Shown here in pieces: positions 1 to 12,085 of a DNA stretch of 64,000 nucleotides. The translations under genes were made by a program, and so were the position numbers. Source of the DNA: Sordaria brevicollis. Taxonomy: Eukaryota > Ascomycota > Sordariomycetes > Sordariales > Sordariaceae. Under the pieces are notes generated by a model. It worked only from the letters and a program-made list of their open reading frames with translations. It made no database searches and was not told the DNA's origin. The stretch covers positions 1,736,001-1,800,000 of the forward strand of contig JAUTDP010000011.1 of the NCBI GenBank assembly GCA_033439795.1. Reading direction: 5' to 3'. Each line of letters begins with the position of its first letter. The stretch's first letter is position 1.

Positions 1-260
1 GCATCGGCCTTTCAATGGCATTTCGTTGAAAAAAGCTCGGGCCTCGACTTCAGCTGGACTCAAAATGCCCCGATTAGGCATGTGGGGACTTCAGCGACTC
101 CGCAATTTTTTTGCTATCCGAACCGTTATAGACAGAAACGCCGCTCCTTCCTCAGAAGTTTCGCTGCGCGGGCCCATGGCACGACCTCCGTGAACTCCGG
201 GGTTTCGGGATGGGGGCCCGACGCAACTCCACGTTCTAAGCGGAAGGATGGGCGTTTCAA
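1..260 (-). mobile_element. H1: terminal segment of a Helitron-like element
   Basis: The stretch up to 260 is not LINE sequence. It ends in GATGGGCGTTTCAA, after which LINE L1 starts abruptly at 261. The same terminus closes element H2 at 55,121. Farther in, both copies share blocks such as GGCATGTGG, GACTCCGCAATTTTT and GCCGCTCC, so this is a family end and not chance. On the minus strand the end reads TTGAAACGCCCATCC, and in both copies the host junction can be read as A^T. CA and TG are frequent here, so the copy has largely escaped RIP or is young. The rest of the element lies before the window. A 61-codon frame at 82-267 runs through the junction and is not taken as a gene. Confidence 0.55.
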
Positions 261-1099
261 TAATTAAATAGGTCGTCGCTTTCGTAGTCCGATAAATTTT
301 TAATTAAATAAAAATCCTCCTCCGTCTTCGTTCTAATATATTAGTAAATAAAAGTAAAAGAAAAGGAAAAAAAGAAAATTAAAAATAATGAACGAATTCG
401 TTTCGCTATTCCTTTTTTAATTCGATTACTAAGCGGTATTTATTTAATCGTTTTAACCGAAGTACTTATAATAGGATTTTTCCGGCTTTAATTCTATCGT
501 TTAAATAAATTTAAAATTATTTTTACATTTACGGCTAATTAATTATTGCGAATTACGTATTTACTATCCGGAGATATTCGAACGTAATATAGTAGAACGT
601 TTCCCGTTTTAATCCGTACGAATAAATAAGGGTATTAATATCGGGGATTCTCCTTTAGAAAAGGAAAGCCCTAAGGCTAATTACTTCCGTTCTCGCTTAA
701 ACGAAGAGGGAATTCTTCGCTTTCGTTAATAAATAATAATCCTTATTATCCTTTAAAAATTAGGTTTTCTTCTATTTCTTTTTTTTTTAACCGATTATAT
801 ACCGTTTTATTATAATATCGTTAAATTTCGGGTTAAAATTAATAATTATAAATTTATACCGCCGATTTAATTTAATTATTACTACCGCTAATTAATAATT
901 ATAGTGCGATATTTATTTTCTCTTCGTAGCGTTTTTTAATTATATTTTTCGATCGAGGATTAAAAGTTTCGGTAATTATAACGGTTAAACGGGTACGCTT
1001 ATTACCGGGGGTAATCCTATTATAATCGTTATAAAATTCTCCGTTAATATTTATTCTTCTACTTATTTAATTTTAATAATACCGCTTTTTAATTTATTA

Positions 1100-2720
1100 A
1101 TAAATAATCGATTTTTTATTCGTCTTATTTAAATATAATTAACTATTTAGGTTACTATTCTTCGGACGAATTTAATTTAATCCGTATAAGCGAATCTCTT
1201 TTCGAAAGCCTTTATTTATTTATTAAAGTAAAAGTTAAATAATAAATAAAAGGTTTTTATTTTAAAATTCCATACCGGCGTAATTTTATATACTCCGGTA
1301 ATAATTTTTAAATATTTAATTTAATATTTAACTAATCCGATTATTATCCTTCGGGGTTTATTATATATTTTTATCGGTTAGTAGAAAATTAAGGCTCTAT
1401 ATATAATCGCATTTCGAATATATTTAATATAAATTTCCATCGTACGAGCGAAAGAATAACCCTAAATTTTTATAATTAATCGGATTAATATATTTATTTA
1501 AGTCTTTATTTTTTTCTTAATAATATCCGCGTAAATTTAATAATTAAACTTATAATTTAATTAAACGTTTAAAAATTTTATCGATTTAATCGGTCGAAGT
1601 ATAATATCTTTAAATTAGAAAATCTCTATTCTTAGTACCTTCGTCCGCGTAAAATATATTAATTCCGTTTTATTCGTTTCGAATTCTATATTTTTCTCCC
1701 TTACTTATTCGGAATAAATTTTTTATACCGTTTAAAATATCCTATAATTTTCTTCGGTAATTTTCGCTATAGCGATAATATTAATATTATTAACGAAGCC
1801 GACCGTAATTATATTTTTAATTATAATTAGTTTATAATATAATAAAATAATAAAGAGGATAAAAAGAATTAAGGAAAGGGGGGAATTTTAGGGTATTCCG
1901 GCTTTTATAGCGTAAGGAACGGATATTTCGTCGTCGAAGAAGAAAGAACCTCTTTATTTATTAACGAAATTCGTTACCTCTTTGAAAATTTATTATAAGA
2001 ATTATATTTCTTATAAGGTATATAATAATTATTTATAATTAATTTTATCGAATATATTTTTAAAATTAAAGAATATTAGCGACGTAACGGGTTTGAATTT
2101 TTAAATTATATATATAATATCCGTAACGATATAAATAGTAAATTCGATTAAACGGCCTACCCGATTATTTATCTAGCCCTTTAATAAGAAGTTAAATTCT
2201 TTTATAATTTAAATAAATTTTTTAGCGATGAACGTTTCGAAGATTTTCCTAATATTATTTAATAATAAAATTAGCCTCTACGCGCCGGCTAATTTTTATT
2301 ATACAACGGTTTTTCTTAACTTTTTAAGAATAATTACTTTCGCGTTTTTAAACCGTTATAAAAAGTGTTTAAAACGAAAATTCGTAATTACGAAAGCGGT
2401 TATAATTTTTCGGAATAATTTTTTATAAATTTTTAGAAATTTATTCGAATATTAATCGACGCCCGGTATTTTATTCGGAATTATCCGAAATAAAATTTCC
2501 TAAATATCCATTTCGGTAATTAATTCGTTAATAAATAACGAATTACCGGTATTTAAAGGAAGGGTCTAATTGGGTAAATAATCCGTAAAGACGTTTACTT
2601 TCGGGAAGAAATATTCGGCGAAAATATTCGCTTTATTATTATAATCTTCGATTTTTTTTACTCCTTCGTATTATTTAAAAATTAAGAATTTAAATAGGTT
2701 TATTAATAAATAACTTCGGG
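1100..2720 (-). pseudogene. LINE ORF2 reverse transcriptase relic in L1
   Basis: This is the minus-strand counterpart of the RT region read in plus-strand copy L5. The catalytic box at 1,786-1,800 reads G-F-V-N-N-I-N, matching the F-(V/A)-D-D box of LINE RTs. Both Asp read as Asn, as expected when TpG becomes TpA. The upstream text gives the fingers-and-palm segment with the N-K-F-L-(R/K) stretch seen in L5. Stops are spread throughout, so no enzyme can be made. The 66-codon plus-strand frame at 2,228-2,428 lies opposite this region and is a shadow. Confidence 0.75.
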
Positions 2721-3899
2721 TATAAATTTATTTTTCGAAGGTTTAAAATTTATTTAAATTCTTCGACGCCCTTTTAACGCCTTTTTATTATATTATTTAT
2801 TAAATTTTCGTATTAATTTTTCTTTTCTTTATCGATATTTCTACGAATTTTATTTAATTCGAAGATATTTTTTCTTTATATTATTTTCATTATTTCCGCT
2901 TCGTATTTTTTATTACTATTTTATATTTTAATATCTATTACTTCGCTTTTCTCTTTCGACTTTTCTTCCGGTATAAAACGAATTTTTTTATTATATTTAT
3001 AAATTTTCTATCGAATTTATCGAATATAAATTTTAATTCCTCTTTCGTATCGATTTTCGTTAGGACCGAAATTTATTATAACGCCGCCTTTCGTATTTTT
3101 TTTATATTTATTAAATTCTAATTATAACCTTCTTCTACTTTCGCTTTTTTAATTTTTCTTTTAATATAGATTTAAATTTCCTAAGGATAATAATTTAAGC
3201 CGGTTTATTCGTACTATTACGCCCCTTAATATTCGGTTTCGATTTTTAATATTATTTATATATAATTAATTATTTTATTTCTTTTTTCCTATATTACGTT
3301 ATTTATACGGGTCGGTTCCCTTTTAAAGATAATAAATTATATACGCTATTATTATATTTATATAAAGAGTCTTTCGGTTCTTAGGTTAATCCTATTTTTT
3401 AAATCTTAATTAGGATAATAAAGGTTAAAATCTCCGACGGTTACGATTTAATATTTTACCGGGGGTTTTTTTTCGAAGAGTTTAAAGAGGGGAAACCCTT
3501 ATTTATATTCCGGTATTCTATACGTTTTAATAAGGGAATAAATTAAATAGACGGTTAATAATTCCTTTAAATTCTTAAATATTACGGAGGCCCAATCCTT
3601 TCCGACGTAGAAGTTTAAATCCTTAAAATTCTATTTCTTATTTACGTAAATAACCGCCTTCTCTTTTTTTAAATAATTTATTCTAATATATTTATTACTT
3701 TATAAATAATAAATATTTTCGTTTAAATTCCTACCCGGCTTTTAAATCGCTACGATATTATAAATCTCCTTTTATTCGAATAGTAATTTCCTTCTTTCGT
3801 ACGATTTCCCTATATTCTAATAGAATATTTTCAATCGGATTATTAATTATTCTATAAGGGAATATTTTTTAACCCTACGGACGGAATAAGAATAAGAAT

Positions 3900-5475
3900 C
3901 TTTTCTTTTTAAATAATTAATTTAACGGTAGTAATTAAATTAATACCGTTCCGAATACCCGAGTTTTAAAAATTTATAAACGTATTTATTAGGCCTTTAG
4001 CCGTTAACTTCAATTTAGTAAAAGGCCCGTTAATTTATTTATAAATATAATTTTTATTTTTACTTTTAAATTCCTTTTTATAAATAATAATAATATAAAT
4101 GGTAAGGGGGGTATTAAAGAGATTAATATCCCCGTCGTTCTTTATTACTACCGGCTTTAATATAATATTTTTTTTAAGGTCCTTTTAATATATAAATAAG
4201 CGTAGCTTTTCGGTATACTCTATAGTAGCTTTCGTAATAATTTTCTTAAGAATAGGGTATACCTTCTTTTCGAAGGCGTAATATCCGTATTTTTTATATA
4301 GAGTATAAAAAATTAACGATTTATCTTTATTAAACGGGTAGTTCGCTTTTCTAAAGTAATCTTTATTATATTTATCCTTATTATAACGTTTATAAACGTT
4401 AACGTTATAATAGAATTTCTTTAAATATTTTACGCCCTAATAAATAAAATATTATTAAATATTAGCCGAAGAAGTAAACGGTTCGTAAATATATATATTA
4501 CCTTCCTAAAGGAGGAATCCTTTATAAAGAACTTCGATTACCTTTATAATTATAACTTTTATTATAAAGAGTCCCCTATTTTCGCTAATTCTCTTCTTCT
4601 ATAGGCGTATTTTAATAATAAAAGCGGTCAAATTCGTTTATTATATTTTATAAATAATATCTTTTATCCTTATATATTTGGTAATATTCGTTTAAAGGAA
4701 CCCTTTAACGATTAATATAATAATATTTAAAAATACGAACGCTTTTTCGCTAAAGACTTTCTTAATTTAAATTTAATATTATTAGTACTATTCGTATATA
4801 GCGTTATTAAATATAATTTTATAATCTCCGGTCGTAAATAATTTTATAACGGCTTATATAATATTAAGGGTACTAATCTTTAAGTCGCGAAGTATTTTTT
4901 CGATTTAAATCTTAATTTCTTCGTTCGTTTACTTTAAATATTAAATATTAATTATAATACTTCGGATAAAGAAAGTATAATCGTAATTAATAAGGAATAT
5001 TTTTAAGGGGGGGGGTAATAATCGTAATATATTAGGGGATAAACCCAATCTTAGGAAGAGCGTCCTTTATAATTCCAATTTATATTTTTAATACTTTTTT
5101 AACGTTCTTCTACAATTCCTATAGGATCGTTTTCTTTAAATCGTTAAAATCCTTTTTAATAATAATTTAATTATTATTAACTTTACTAACCTTAGGGTAT
5201 ATTACCCTATTTTTCTTTACGAAAATTTTCGTATATTCGTTAAATAATTTACGAACCTAATTACGGTCCTCGAATAAAATGGCGTTATAATTTAAAGATT
5301 TATTCGCTTTAATAATAAATTTTTTTATAATTTCGTCGTCCTTTTGCGTTTTTTCCAAAATCTTCGTAGCGTACGCTATATTAGGGTCGTTATAAATTAA
5401 AAGTCTTGCGAGCGGATTATAGACGCTATTTTCGAATCTACGGTTACCGTTATTAATTACTATTGGTAATAACAA
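3900..5475 (-). pseudogene. LINE ORF1 relic in L1
   Basis: The 5' third of the LINE, before the RT-bearing ORF2, should hold ORF1 (a nucleic-acid-binding, gag-like protein in Tad1 elements). The longest surviving piece is 72 codons at 5,257-5,475 on the minus strand, starting MLLPIVINNGNRRFENSVYN. It is rich in Lys, Asn and Ile and follows a leader of about 130 bases. The equivalent frame recurs, more broken, near 6,650-6,880, 27,400-27,590, 36,840-37,010 and 55,460-55,690, so it belongs to the element. I see no zinc knuckle that I can defend, so the ORF1 assignment is by position. Confidence 0.5.
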
Positions 5476-5608
5476 TATATCGTCGTCGCTATATTCGTCG
5501 CGGAATATTGTAAGGGATATAAAAGACCTTCTTGAGTCGATTCCCGTTGTCGGTTTTTGTTTTGGAGCGCTCCTCGACTAGAAATCGGCGTTTCCGGTTC
5601 CAAAGTAG

Positions 5609-5633
5609 TTTTTTTTTTTTTTTTTTAAAAAAA
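5609..5633 (-). other. Poly(A) junction between L1 and L2
   Basis: Eighteen T and then seven A on the plus strand lie exactly between the 5' end of L1 (right edge, about 5,608) and an internal point of a second LINE piece (L2). On the element strand L2 therefore runs into an A tract and then straight into the L1 5' end. Part of the tract may be the A-rich internal sequence of the LINE, since L3 has a short T6-A5 tract at this point near 35,760. Confidence 0.6.
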
Positions 5634-6976
5634 TAGAATATACTTTCTTTTTGAAAATATAATACCTATATTTTTTATATAGAGCGTAAAAGATTAACGA
5701 TTTATCCTTATTAAACGGGTAATTTACTTCTTTAAAACGGTCCTTATTATATTTATCCTTACTATAGTATTTATAAATATTAATATTATAATAAAACTTC
5801 CCTAAATATTTTATACCCTAATAAATAAAATATTATTGGATATTAGCCGAAGAAGTGAACGGTTTGTAAATATACGTATTACTTTCCTAAAAGAAGAATC
5901 CTTTATAGAGAATTTCGGTTACTTTTATAATTGTAATTTCTATTATAAGGAATCCCCTATTTTCGTTAATTCTCTTTTTCTACGGGCGTACTTTAATAAT
6001 AGAAGCGGTCGGGTTCGCCTATTATATTTTATAAATAATATCCTTTATCCTTATATATTCGGCGATATTTATTTAGGGGAACCCTTTAATAATTAATATA
6101 ATAATATTTAAAAATATAAACGCTTTTTCGTTAAAAACCTTCTTAATTTAAATTTAATATTATTAATATTATTCGTATATAATATTATTGAATATAATTT
6201 TATAATTTCTAATTGTAAATAATTTTATAACGGTTTGTATAATATTAAAAGTACCGGTTTTTAAATCGCGAAGTATCTTTTCGATTTAAATTTTAATTTT
6301 TTTATTTATCCGCTTTAAATATTAAATATTAATTATAATACTTCGAATAAAGAGGGTACGGTCGTAATTAACGGGGAATATTTTCGAAGGGGGGGTAATA
6401 ATTATAATATATTAAAGGATAAATTTAATTTTAGGAAGAATATCCTTTATAATTCCGGCCTATATTTTCGGCGCCTCTTTAATATTCTTCTATAATTCTT
6501 ATAGGATCGTTTTTTTTAAATCGTCGAAATCCTTCTTAATAATAATTTAATCGTTATTAACCTTATTAATTTTAAGGCGTATTACCCCACTTTTTTTCGC
6601 GAAGATTTTCGTATATTCGTTAAATAATTTACGAATTTAATTATAATCTTCGAGCGAAATAGCGTCGTAATCCGAAAATTTATTCGCTTTAGTAATAAAT
6701 TTCTTTATAATTTCGTCGTCCTTTTATATTTTTTCCGAAGTCTTCGCGGCGTATATTACGTTAGGGTTATTATAAATTAAGAGTCTTACGAGCGGGTTGT
6801 AGACGCTATTTTCGAGTCCGCAATTACCGTTATTAATTGCTATTGGTAATAATAATATACCGTCGTCGCTATAATCGTCGTAGGATATTGTGAGGGATGT
6901 AAAAGACCCTTTTAAATCGATTCCCGTTCTCGGTTTTCGTTTTGGAGCGCTCCTCGACTAGAAATCGGCGTTTCTA
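5634..6976 (-). mobile_element. L2: LINE 5' fragment (about 1.34 kb)
   Basis: This is a second copy of the LINE 5' region on the minus strand. It aligns with 4,245-5,595 of L1 and ends at 6,976 in CGGCGTTTC, about 20 bases short of the complete 5' end. It covers the leader and part of ORF1 only. A LINE piece with a 5' end and no 3' end is unusual, because incomplete reverse transcription normally removes the 5' side. The plus-strand frame at 5,836-6,096 is opposite ORF1 and is a shadow. Confidence 0.8.
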
Positions 6977-9520
6977 AATTTTTATCGAATTTAATGAATT
7001 TAGTGAATTTAGCGACGATTTATTCGTTAATCCGGCGTTTACCTTTATAAATTTAGTAGACGATTCTTCGTCGGAAAATTAATTATTCGATTATAGAAAT
7101 AAGGTCCCTAATCCGCTATTTAATTTTATATCGTCCGTTTCGACTATTAAAGGTCTTTAAAAAATAGTTAATAATTGGATAAAGTATTACGGTTTTACTA
7201 TTATTCGTAATTAAAGTCGTAGAATAACGCCTAAAATTAAAACGAAGGATTATATTCGTTATTATTTTTTATACGACCGTTACGGTAAATTGCGTTTATT
7301 TACCGTTATTATCCGAAAGATTATATTTCGAAAATATAATTATTAATAGAAAGGTATTATAAAGAAGGTCGATAATTTTTAATATTTTAAATTATATTTT
7401 AAGGAAGCGTATTAAATATATAATTATAATTAAACCTTTTACCTTTCGGTTTATTTTTAATATTATAAAATAAAGTTAAAAATATTAAAGAAAATCGAAG
7501 ATACGTTAAGGCTTAATACTATACGAATTCGAAAAATTATATTTATAATACGAAAAGAGTTTCCCGAATCCGTATATATAAAAGCCGATATTTATAACGC
7601 CCGTATAACCCTCCGTAAATATAATTTCGATAGTTATATTCCGATTAGCGCCCTTATTAAGGCCTTCGATAATAATAAATTCGAATATATTAAGAAGATA
7701 AATTTAAAAGATTTAGAACGTTTATTAGGAATTATTTTCACCTTTTTAATTTATATAAATTTGGTAGTAATATTTCCCGAGGTTATAATTATCGATAATA
7801 TTTATAATATTAATTAATTTAATTACCCTTTTTACTAAGTCTTTAATTTCTCCTCGGTCGGTTCTATATTTAATTATATCTTTAGTATTATTAATAACGA
7901 AAAGTAAAAAATATTCGATTTCCTAATCGAAGCTACCTACGAACTAAGGCGCCGTTATAGCCTACTAATTGTATTAGTCGTTATTATAAATAAATATAAA
8001 GAAATAAGGGCGGTATTAATTATAGTATTCTTAGATATATAGTAGTAATTCTATTTATTTTATATTACGAAGAATATCCTATATAATATTAAAAAGAAAT
8101 AGAAGGGTAAAAAAAATAATAACGATAATAATAATTCGGAGGATAAAAAGGGTAAGGATAATTGGGAGAATCCTATTATATTTAATTTAATTAATTATAG
8201 TATTTATATATTTATACGGATTAATAAGGTTAATAATAGCGGAATACCCGTAAAGATTATTAACGACCCCTAAAGCGTTATAATTATATTTAAAACTATA
8301 ATATACGCTAATACCGAACTAGAATTTTAAACGGTATAGGAGAAATTAAAGAAAATATTCGCTATTTAAATACTTACCTTCCGTTATATTTAAAAGAATT
8401 AGCTCTTAATTAAAGAATAATAGGTATATTATTATATTAAAAAGTATAGAAATTTTGGCGTTAAAATTGTATTATTAGCGGAGTCTAATAATTTTAGCGT
8501 TAAAAATTATTTATTTAACGGCAATAATAATATTTACAAATTGGTTACTATTATTATAGAAATGGCTACTAAATAATATTAAACCTTTAAAGAGAAGAAA
8601 GCTAAGTAGTAAATCCTTTAAAAATAAGAATATTTTAGTCGTTAATATTTAAAAAAATTATTATTATTAATTAATTATAATGTATTTAATTTTATTAATT
8701 AAGAATATTTTAAAGTAAAGAAATATATATTTATAGAGAAGCGTCCGAATCCGCTAATATTAGAGCTTTGTAACGAAGAGTATAATATAATTCTTTAATA
8801 TAAATTACCCTACCGTTATATTATCTTCGAGAGAATATTAATAAGGAAGCCTTTTAAATTTATATATATATTACTATATTAGTATTATAAATAACCTCTC
8901 GTATATATTCCCCTTCGTTACTATATTTATATTAATTGCCGGTATATTTAGTATTATTAATATATTTATTAATTAAATTGTCCTATATAGGATATTAACG
9001 ATTTTTACCTTCGATTTCGAAACCTTCGTATTGTATTTAAAAAAGGATAAAAGGGTATTAAGAATATTATTAAATTTATCCTAAATAAATACGTATTCCC
9101 CCCCGCCGAAGAAGATAAAGAGTAAAAGAAGATATTTAAAACTCCTAAAACTCTTAAGAAGGCTACGTTAATATTAAAGAAGAAGGCTAAATTAGTATTA
9201 AAGAAGAAGAATAATATAATTAAATTTATTAAATAGAACGATTTTAATAATTTCCCTAAATTACAATTAAATATACGAAAGCTTAAATTTTATAATAAAA
9301 TAAATAAAGTAGATAAATTCGCTTTTAATTCTATAAAAAAGAGGAAGGGGATAATTAAATTAATATAATACAACAATTCGATTTTAAATTACTAATCCGA
9401 TAACGAAAATAACGAAGAGGAAAATAACGAAGAGGAAAATAATAAAGAGGAGGATAATAAAAAAAAAAATAATAAAGAGGAGGACGAAAAGGAAATATTG
9501 AATTATATTTATATAATTAT
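6977..9520 (+). pseudogene. MULE (Mutator-like) transposase relic, Hop-like
   Basis: One plus-strand frame runs from the L2 junction to a Glu/Asn/Lys-rich tail (9,399-9,490) without any frameshift I could see. It is interrupted only by TAA and TAG, mostly at expected Gln codons. Its N-terminal part resembles the FAR1-type DNA-binding region of fungal MULEs: NNWIKYYGF near 7,170, FLYDRYGKLR near 7,270 and KGIIKKVDNF at 7,350-7,379. The transposase core follows: a first catalytic Asp at 7,794 in IIIDNIYNIN, then VVIINKYKEIR near 7,980, where the second Asp position reads Asn (7,989), then FLDIQQQFYLFYITKNI near 8,030, where the usual Cys and His both read Tyr. A Cys-(Arg)-His-like patch near 8,805 could be the SWIM finger. 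The start is missing because the L1/L2 insertion cut it off. The MULE class is firm; kinship to Hop is inferred. Confidence 0.8.
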
Positions 9521-9670
9521 ATTTCCTTTTTATTCCTTTCCCCTTTTTAATTCCCTTTTTTTCTCCCCGTTTCTTTTTCTCTCCCCGTTTCCTTCTCTTT
9601 CCCTATTTCCTTCTATTTCCCCGTCTCCTTTTTATTCCCTATTTCCTTCTTTTTCCTATTCGCTATTAAT
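9399..9670 (+). repeat. Low-complexity acidic-repeat tail and pyrimidine tract
   Basis: At 9,399-9,490 the MULE frame passes through repeated GAAAATAACGAAGAG-type units coding Glu/Asn/Lys. This is followed at about 9,520-9,660 by a C/T-rich tract of CCTTTTT and TTCCTTCT units. The frame open across the tract (62 codons from 9,498) is made of low-complexity Phe/Ser/Pro codons and is not a credible gene. Confidence 0.7.
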
Positions 9671-10294
9671 ATTTTATAACGAATAATAAAGGGATAATAA
9701 AAGTAAACGTAATCGAGTAGTTATTTATTTTTATAATTATAACTTTAATTCTAATTTTTTAAATAAGGATATTATTAATAAATGGTTAAATAATCCTTAA
9801 AATAAATTTTAGGGCTTTAAACCCCCTAATTCCAAAGAGTAGGCGTTAATACCGTTATTTATAAAATAGGTTAATATATAATAAATTATAAAAAGTAAAG
9901 TTATAATATTTAAGTAATATATAATTTAGGTTTTATTTAAACGGGAGTTGGAAATAGTTTTAATATTAAATTTAAATATAGATAATAAAATTGCGTTGAA
10001 TTTTATATTTAACGTAGAGTTAATCGATTTAAACGTTTATATTAATATTTATAATTTAGCGCTAAAATTAAAGTACGAATTGCCGGTTTTTTAATTTCTT
10101 CGATTAAATTTATTACCCTTCCTATTAAAACCGCAGTAAAAACGCTAAAAATTATAATAATTAAAATCGATATTAAAAATAAAATTAAAGTTAAAGTAAA
10201 AGTTAAAGTTTATTTTTATATTACCTTTTAATTCGTTTTTAAATTTATTATTGCGATTAAAATAATATAATTCGTTAATTAAATAAGTGCTTAC
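9671..10294. other. Old host DNA downstream of the MULE relic, no gene seen
   Basis: This stretch is RIP-mutated single-copy sequence within the window. It holds a short tandem of AAAGTT/AAAGTA units at about 10,178-10,207 and nothing else I can name. It leads into the 12-bp target duplication of L3. It may be the 3' part of the MULE, but the MULE's terminal inverted repeats cannot be tested because its other end is outside the window. Confidence 0.5.
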
Positions 10295-10306
10295 CCGTAA
10301 AAGAGT
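10295..10306. repeat. Target-site duplication of L3, left copy
   Basis: CCGTAAAAGAGT occurs directly before the L3 3' end here and directly after the L3 5' end at 37,135-37,146. This ties two points 26.8 kb apart into one insertion event. Confidence 0.8.
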
Positions 10307-12085
10307 AAGTAAGATTCTTACTTAGCTAAATTTATAGCGCTAATATAGTATAGGGTCTATCTCCGATTCCCCGTAGGATGAAATTATAGGCGTTAAATGC
10401 CCCGGATAAAAACCCCGGCTATATTTCCCGGCGCGGACCTATCCGCGCCGCTTCTTCGGCGTTCTACGATCGTAGTACACACCTACCGCCAATGCGATTA
10501 ATATCCGTTTTATCCCTTCTATTTACTATTGCATTAAAATATTAAACCGCTCCGCTTTTTTAATCTACTATCCCGTCCCCTATTTATTACTATTTTCCAC
10601 TTTCCGCTCTTTTATTTATTTACCCTTTTAATCGTTATTAAATTTCCTAATTATTAAATTTTCTTTTATTTTTTTTATTTTCTTCTTTTCTTTATTACGG
10701 TTATATTTTTATTATAATTTATATTAACGTAAGGACTTCCTTCCTTTAAATATAAAAACCCCTTATCTTCCGGGTTTTTTTAGGTTTTTCCTTCTTTTAA
10801 TAATAATAATCGATTTAAAATAGTTATTCTCCGTTAAAAACGCGCTAAAGCGTTTTATAAAATAATAGAAACCTCCGACGAAAATAAGGGCGAAAATTCG
10901 TTTCCCTTTCGCCTTCCTTTACTAACCCTTATATTTAATATAGTTAATACCGATATTAAAATTAATTTCGAATATATTATTAAATTCCTTACTAATAATA
11001 AATTCTTTTATATATTAAAGAAAGGGTAAATTTTCCCTCTATTATATTTTATCTTTATATTAATTTTTTTAAAATTGTATTTATACTCCTTTATATTTCG
11101 CTTATACCCTTTAATTAATTGAAGCCTTTTTTATTTTTATATCCGTCCTAAGTTATAATATTTATATAAAGGCCGTTGTTAAATCGATTTATTATATTCC
11201 TAATTACCCGAATAAGTTACTATTTTTTATATTATTAACGTTTCTTATTTTAATTCGTTTTTAAATAAATTTAATTAGGTTATTTAATATATTTTAATAG
11301 TTTCGCGTTATATAATCGATACGCTTTACGGCTTTTGCGATTTCCGTAATATTTTTTAGGATAAAGTCGTTATTAAAGACCTAATTAATAATAAATTCCG
11401 TAATTATTTTATCCGCTTCCGTATTATTATTAAGGAATTTACCGGTGTAATTCGCCTTCGTTTTATTAGTAATAGCTTTATTAATACCTTTAAGTAATTT
11501 ATTCGCTATAGAAAATAATTAATTAATAATTATTTTTAAAAAAGTTATTACGAATTCTTCTTTTCCGATAAGGATAATTTAATCGGCGGTTATATTCCTT
11601 TAAATAATATCCCCTATAATAATAATAGTAATTTATTTTATAATAATAGTAGTAGTTTATTTTATAGCGGTAGTAGTAAAATTCTTTAAAGTAGTAACGG
11701 TATTTATATATTTTCCTATAATAATTCTCCGATAGAAATTAATTCGCCGGTTATTCGTCCTACCGGTCTTATTTTTATTAATAATAATTAGTTCATTTAA
11801 TATTAATTCGTAATTAATATTATACGTTAATATATTTATTAATTTAATAAGTAGAACCGTTTATTCGCCGATAATAATAAAATATTAAAAGTTTTAATTA
11901 ATTATAAGAAAAAGTAATAATTAAATAGGTCGTCGCTTTTACGGTCCAATAGATTTTTAATTAAATAAAAATCCTCTTCCGTCCTCGTTCTAGCGTATTA
12001 GTAAATAAAAATAAAAGAAAAGGAAGAAAAGAAAATTAGGAATAGCGAGCGAATTCGTTTCGCTGTTCCTCTTTTAATTCGATTA
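10307..12085 (-). mobile_element. L3 segment 1: LINE 3' portion
   Basis: This is the first of three pieces of one full-length minus-strand LINE (10,307-12,085, 27,724-28,478 and 32,686-37,134, about 6.97 kb in total). It starts with the family 3' terminus, seen on the plus strand as AAGTAAGATTCTTA, and carries the 1.8-kb 3' segment. It stops at the TSD of the L4 dimer and resumes at 27,738 with exactly the next expected bases. The 3' segment includes a run of Thr/Gln/Ile-type codons on the minus strand near 11,610-11,700, seen as repeated AATAATAGTAGTAG. I could not assign a domain to it. Confidence 0.85.
12072..12085. repeat. Target-site duplication of the L4 dimer, left copy
   Basis: TTTTAATTCGATTA is present here and again at 27,724-27,737. 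The two copies bracket G-type fragment, poly(A), full LINE and everything nested within them. Confidence 0.8.

Larger units (their letters stand above)
261..5608 (-). mobile_element. L1: LINE (Tad1-like), nearly full length, interrupted at its 3' side
   Basis: This is a minus-strand copy of the dominant LINE. Its 5' end is at about 5,608 (GGTTCCAAAGTAG on the plus strand, as in the other 5' ends). Its 3' part is cut at 261 by H1, so about 1.6 kb is missing compared with full copies L3, L4 and L6 (about 6.97 kb). CA and TG are nearly absent, and both reading frames are broken many times by TAA and TAG. The order on the minus strand is 5' leader, ORF1 relic, ORF2 with reverse transcriptase, then a long 3' segment. 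The family assignment rests on RT motifs and overall layout, so the clade name is an inference. Confidence 0.85.

Noticed and set aside
82..267. 61-codon plus-strand frame at the left edge
   Set aside because: It runs from the H1 end across the junction into LINE L1, so it cannot be a native gene.
9498..9686. 62-codon frame rich in Phe, Ser and Pro
   Set aside because: It is the translation of a pyrimidine tract downstream of the MULE frame.
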